DNA of 64,000 nt, from the NCBI RefSeq assembly GCF_017433805.1, contig NZ_JAFRGN010000036.1, positions 173,812 to 237,811 on the forward strand, written 5' to 3'. The first letter of the stretch is position 1. Every line of letters begins with the position of its first letter. The position numbers and the translations under genes are program-made. Below the pieces are notes generated by a model, which worked only from the letters and a program-made list of their open reading frames with translations, made no database searches and was not told the DNA's origin. Below, one piece after another: positions 62,115-64,000 of this stretch. Source of the DNA: Butyrivibrio sp. (lineage in GTDB: Bacteria > Bacillota > Clostridia > Lachnospirales > Lachnospiraceae).

Positions 62115-63719
62115 TTACTGTGCTGGTCTGATCTTGGCGATATCCTGCACATAAAGAGGATAGAAAACATATCCTGTAAACTTCTTGTTGAGTACTACAA
62201 ACTCAGGAAGGTCCTGAATGTATACGCTGGCAGCTTCCTGTGAAAGGATTGTCTCGCACTCTTTGTAGTATTTGGTCTTCTCAGCATCATCTGTAGCTGC
62301 TGATGCATTAGCATAAGCTGCATCGAAGTCTGCGCTGTTGAAGTTAACGAAGTTCTTGCCGTTATCTGAAACGTATCTTGAAAGAAGAGCTGATGCTGAA
62401 AGTGTTGATGCATCAATACCTACTACTGTAGCCTCGTACTCTCTTCCTGAGTAAACATCGCTTACCCATGAGTTCCATTCTATCTCCTGAATATTAGCTG
62501 TTACGCCAATAGCCTTGAGCTCCTCAGAAATAACCTGAGCTGTGTCAACGTGCTGACCATAGTTGGATGGAACTGTGATTGTAAACTCAAAGCCGTTTGG
62601 ATATCCAGCCTCTGCAAGAAGAGCCTTGGCCTTGTCTACATCTGTGTTGTATGTATCGTTGAGTTCAGGCATGTAGTACTTGCTGAATGCAGGGAACATA
62701 GCACTTCCTACCTCTGTTCCAGCACCCTCAGATACGAAATCCATGATCTCCTGTGGGTTAACTGCATAGCAAAGAGCCTGACGAACCTTAACATCATCAA
62801 AAGGCTTAACTGCGTTGTTGAGGTAAAGAGCCTGAACAAGGTTCATTGTTCCCTCGTAAACCTCGAACTTGTCTGAAAGCTGTGCAACCTGAGTAGGTGT
62901 TACACGAGCCATCATGTCAATTGAACCGCCCTCAAGGTCGAGAACGATTGCATCCATATTGGCCTCAATCTTGAATACTACATCCTTGATATAAGCCTTC
63001 TCTCCCCAGTAATCATCGAATCTTGTTACTACGAAGTTCTCCTGAGGTGAATTGGAAACATACTTGTATGGGCCTGTTCCAATAGGTGTTGTCTCTGGAT
63101 GTTCGTTAGCTGCTGGGATAATAGCTACTGTGAGCTGTGTAAGGAAATCTGAATCAGCATCCTTAAGCACAACCTCTACGTGGCTGTCATCAAGCACATT
63201 TACACTGTCAATCTTGCCGTAAGCCTTGATAAGTGGCTCACTTCCGTCTACGCCCATATTACGCTCAAGGGAATATTTGATATCCTCTACTGTAACATCG
63301 CTTCCATCATGGAACTTGATACCATCTCTGAGTGTAAAGGTGTAAACCTTACTATCTTCTGAAATCGTATACTCACTGGCTACAGCAGGGTTAAGATTAC
63401 CATCTGAATCAGCCTTAACGAGGCCTTCAAAAATGTTGTAGAATACTTCTCTTGTTCCTGCTCCTGTTGAATTGTGAGGGTCAAGACCATCGATATCCTG
63501 AGGTATTCCTACGGTAAGCTTAGAAAGATCATCCGTTGTCTCTGTAGAAGCAGCTGTCTCTGTACTGGTCACTGTATCAGTGCCTGTCTCTGCGCCTGTC
63601 TCTACCTTAGCGGAATCTCCTGCCTTGTCACTTGAGCATCCACTCAATGCAACAGTCAGTGTTGTTAACACGACCATCAGAAGTGCACTACCTGTCCTTC
63701 CAATTTTCTTCTTCATCAT
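62115..63719 (-). CDS. Oligopeptide ABC transporter substrate-binding lipoprotein
   Basis: 534 residues. Lipobox VALSGCSS (Cys near 28), followed by a Thr/Glu-rich linker. SBP_bac_5 family: TVGIPQDIDGLDPHNS, TFTLRDGIKFHDGSDVTVEDIKYS and the late VRQALCYAVN segment. It is the first gene of the operon and captures peptides or small cations for OppBCDF. AGGAGG lies 11 bases before the ATG. The promoter is at 63806-63834. Confidence 0.94.
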   Translation of the reverse strand: MMKKKIGRTGSALLMVVLTTLTVALSGCSSDKAGDSAKVETGAETGTDTVTSTETAASTETTDDLSKLTVGIPQDIDGLDPHNSTGAGTREVFYNIFEGLVKADSDGNLNPAVASEYTISEDSKVYTFTLRDGIKFHDGSDVTVEDIKYSLERNMGVDGSEPLIKAYGKIDSVNVLDDSHVEVVLKDADSDFLTQLTVAIIPAANEHPETTPIGTGPYKYVSNSPQENFVVTRFDDYWGEKAYIKDVVFKIEANMDAIVLDLEGGSIDMMARVTPTQVAQLSDKFEVYEGTMNLVQALYLNNAVKPFDDVKVRQALCYAVNPQEIMDFVSEGAGTEVGSAMFPAFSKYYMPELNDTYNTDVDKAKALLAEAGYPNGFEFTITVPSNYGQHVDTAQVISEELKAIGVTANIQEIEWNSWVSDVYSGREYEATVVGIDASTLSASALLSRYVSDNGKNFVNFNSADFDAAYANASAATDDAEKTKYYKECETILSQEAASVYIQDLPEFVVLNKKFTGYVFYPLYVQDIAKIRPAQ

Positions 63720-63754
63720 GTTAAAATCTTCCTCCTATTCAATTACTTGCTGCT

Positions 63755-63946
63755 CTATAGAAAAGAGTCAGCGAACGTGATGCACTCCTCTAGCATCACA
63801 TTGAAAATATAAGACTTTGACAAGAAATTGTCAAGCATAATATTATCCGCCATATTAACGCCAACAGTTATAAGCTGCTGAAGCGCAATAGGCAGTGCAA
63901 AAGCTACAAGTGTAGTGTAAAACTTCTTATCCCTTACAAAAATCAT
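63755..63946 (-). pseudogene. Truncated MATE-family exporter (N-terminal remnant)
   Basis: A 63-codon frame. The first 38 residues match the MATE N-terminus: FYTTLVAFALPIALQQLITV followed by NMADNIML. Similarity stops at about 63833, at the -35 of the oligopeptide operon promoter, and the frame closes after 25 unrelated residues. No other frame downstream continues a MATE-like pattern, so this is a truncation, not a frameshift. It has a start codon with GGGG upstream, so a short peptide could still be made. Confidence 0.7.
63806..63834 (-). promoter_or_regulatory. Sigma-A promoter of the oligopeptide ABC operon with operator-like repeat
   Basis: Minus strand TTGACA (63834-63829), 17 bases, TATATT (63811-63806), near consensus. 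The -35 is half of a perfect inverted repeat TTGACA-N6-TGTCAA (63817-63834), a likely repressor site. It overlaps the 3' end of the MATE-like reading frame. Confidence 0.75.
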
Positions 63947-64000
63947 TTCTTACCCCATCCCCTTAAATTATCTTAATCGAGTAGGCCAAGTGGCTTTACA

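Noticed and set aside
63755-63832. Frameshifted rather than truncated MATE gene
   Set aside because: No frame after 63833 resumes MATE-like sequence before the opp gene begins.
1-64000. CRISPR array, IS element, prophage or toxin-antitoxin module
   Set aside because: No regularly spaced repeats, transposase, integrase, phage structural gene or small paired frames with such motifs were seen.

Overview
The window looks like a chromosomal segment of an anaerobic, low-GC Firmicute of the Lachnospiraceae, most like Butyrivibrio or Pseudobutyrivibrio. This is inferred from familiar clostridial gene orders (rpmE-DUF1385-prmC-prfA; ispF-cysS-mrnC-rlmB-sigH), from families typical of Lachnospiraceae (DUF5721, DUF1653, DUF975), from abundant c-di-GMP and chemotaxis genes, and from AT-rich intergenic DNA with consensus sigma-A promoters. 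There is no prophage, IS element, CRISPR array or rRNA operon. Most genes lie on the minus strand. No stretch over 300 bases lacks a gene.

Layout. 1-3.8 kb: 5' end of glyA (minus), a diacylglycerol-kinase-like gene (plus), a PAP2-like membrane protein, a GT2 glycosyltransferase and a DUF1653 protein. 3.9-11 kb: a tight six-gene run comEA - response regulator - histidine kinase - GerMN lipoprotein - comEC - holA. 11.1-17.5 kb: arginine operon argC-GNAT-argJ-argB-argD, with a solute-binding protein gene overlapping argD by ATGA. It faces argG across a region with candidate ARG boxes. 19-22.3 kb: small regulatory genes (DUF1294, LytTR regulator, LacI regulator, DUF5721, Hpt). 22.4-34.6 kb: translation and housekeeping genes, an amino-acid ABC transporter, sigH, azlCD and alaX. 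34.6-43 kb: carD with a cre-like palindrome in its leader, then a compact run PAP2-GH13-PL26-like-EAL-unknown-GNAT.

43-53.2 kb is the signalling part. It holds a tRNA-Met, a c-di-GMP-I (GEMM) riboswitch with terminator upstream of an unknown membrane protein, a cinA-type gene, a solute-binding protein directly upstream of a chemoreceptor, a run GGDEF-EAL - L,D-transpeptidase - DUF975, and a MATE exporter. 53.3-64 kb: argS, a small membrane protein gene, queH, a fused aroE-aroK gene, an unknown gene behind a sigma-D-like promoter, a complete oligopeptide ABC operon, and the truncated start of a second MATE gene at the operon's promoter.

The best candidate for something not yet described is the c-di-GMP riboswitch unit at 43.24-44.08 kb and its unrecognised two-TM protein. 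Two c-di-GMP enzymes are encoded in the same window. Other points of interest are the two-component system inside the competence-type operon, the fused shikimate enzyme, the orphan solute-binding proteins paired with argD and with a chemoreceptor, and the palindrome-rich argS-MATE spacer. All calls come from reading the sequence; no database search was run.
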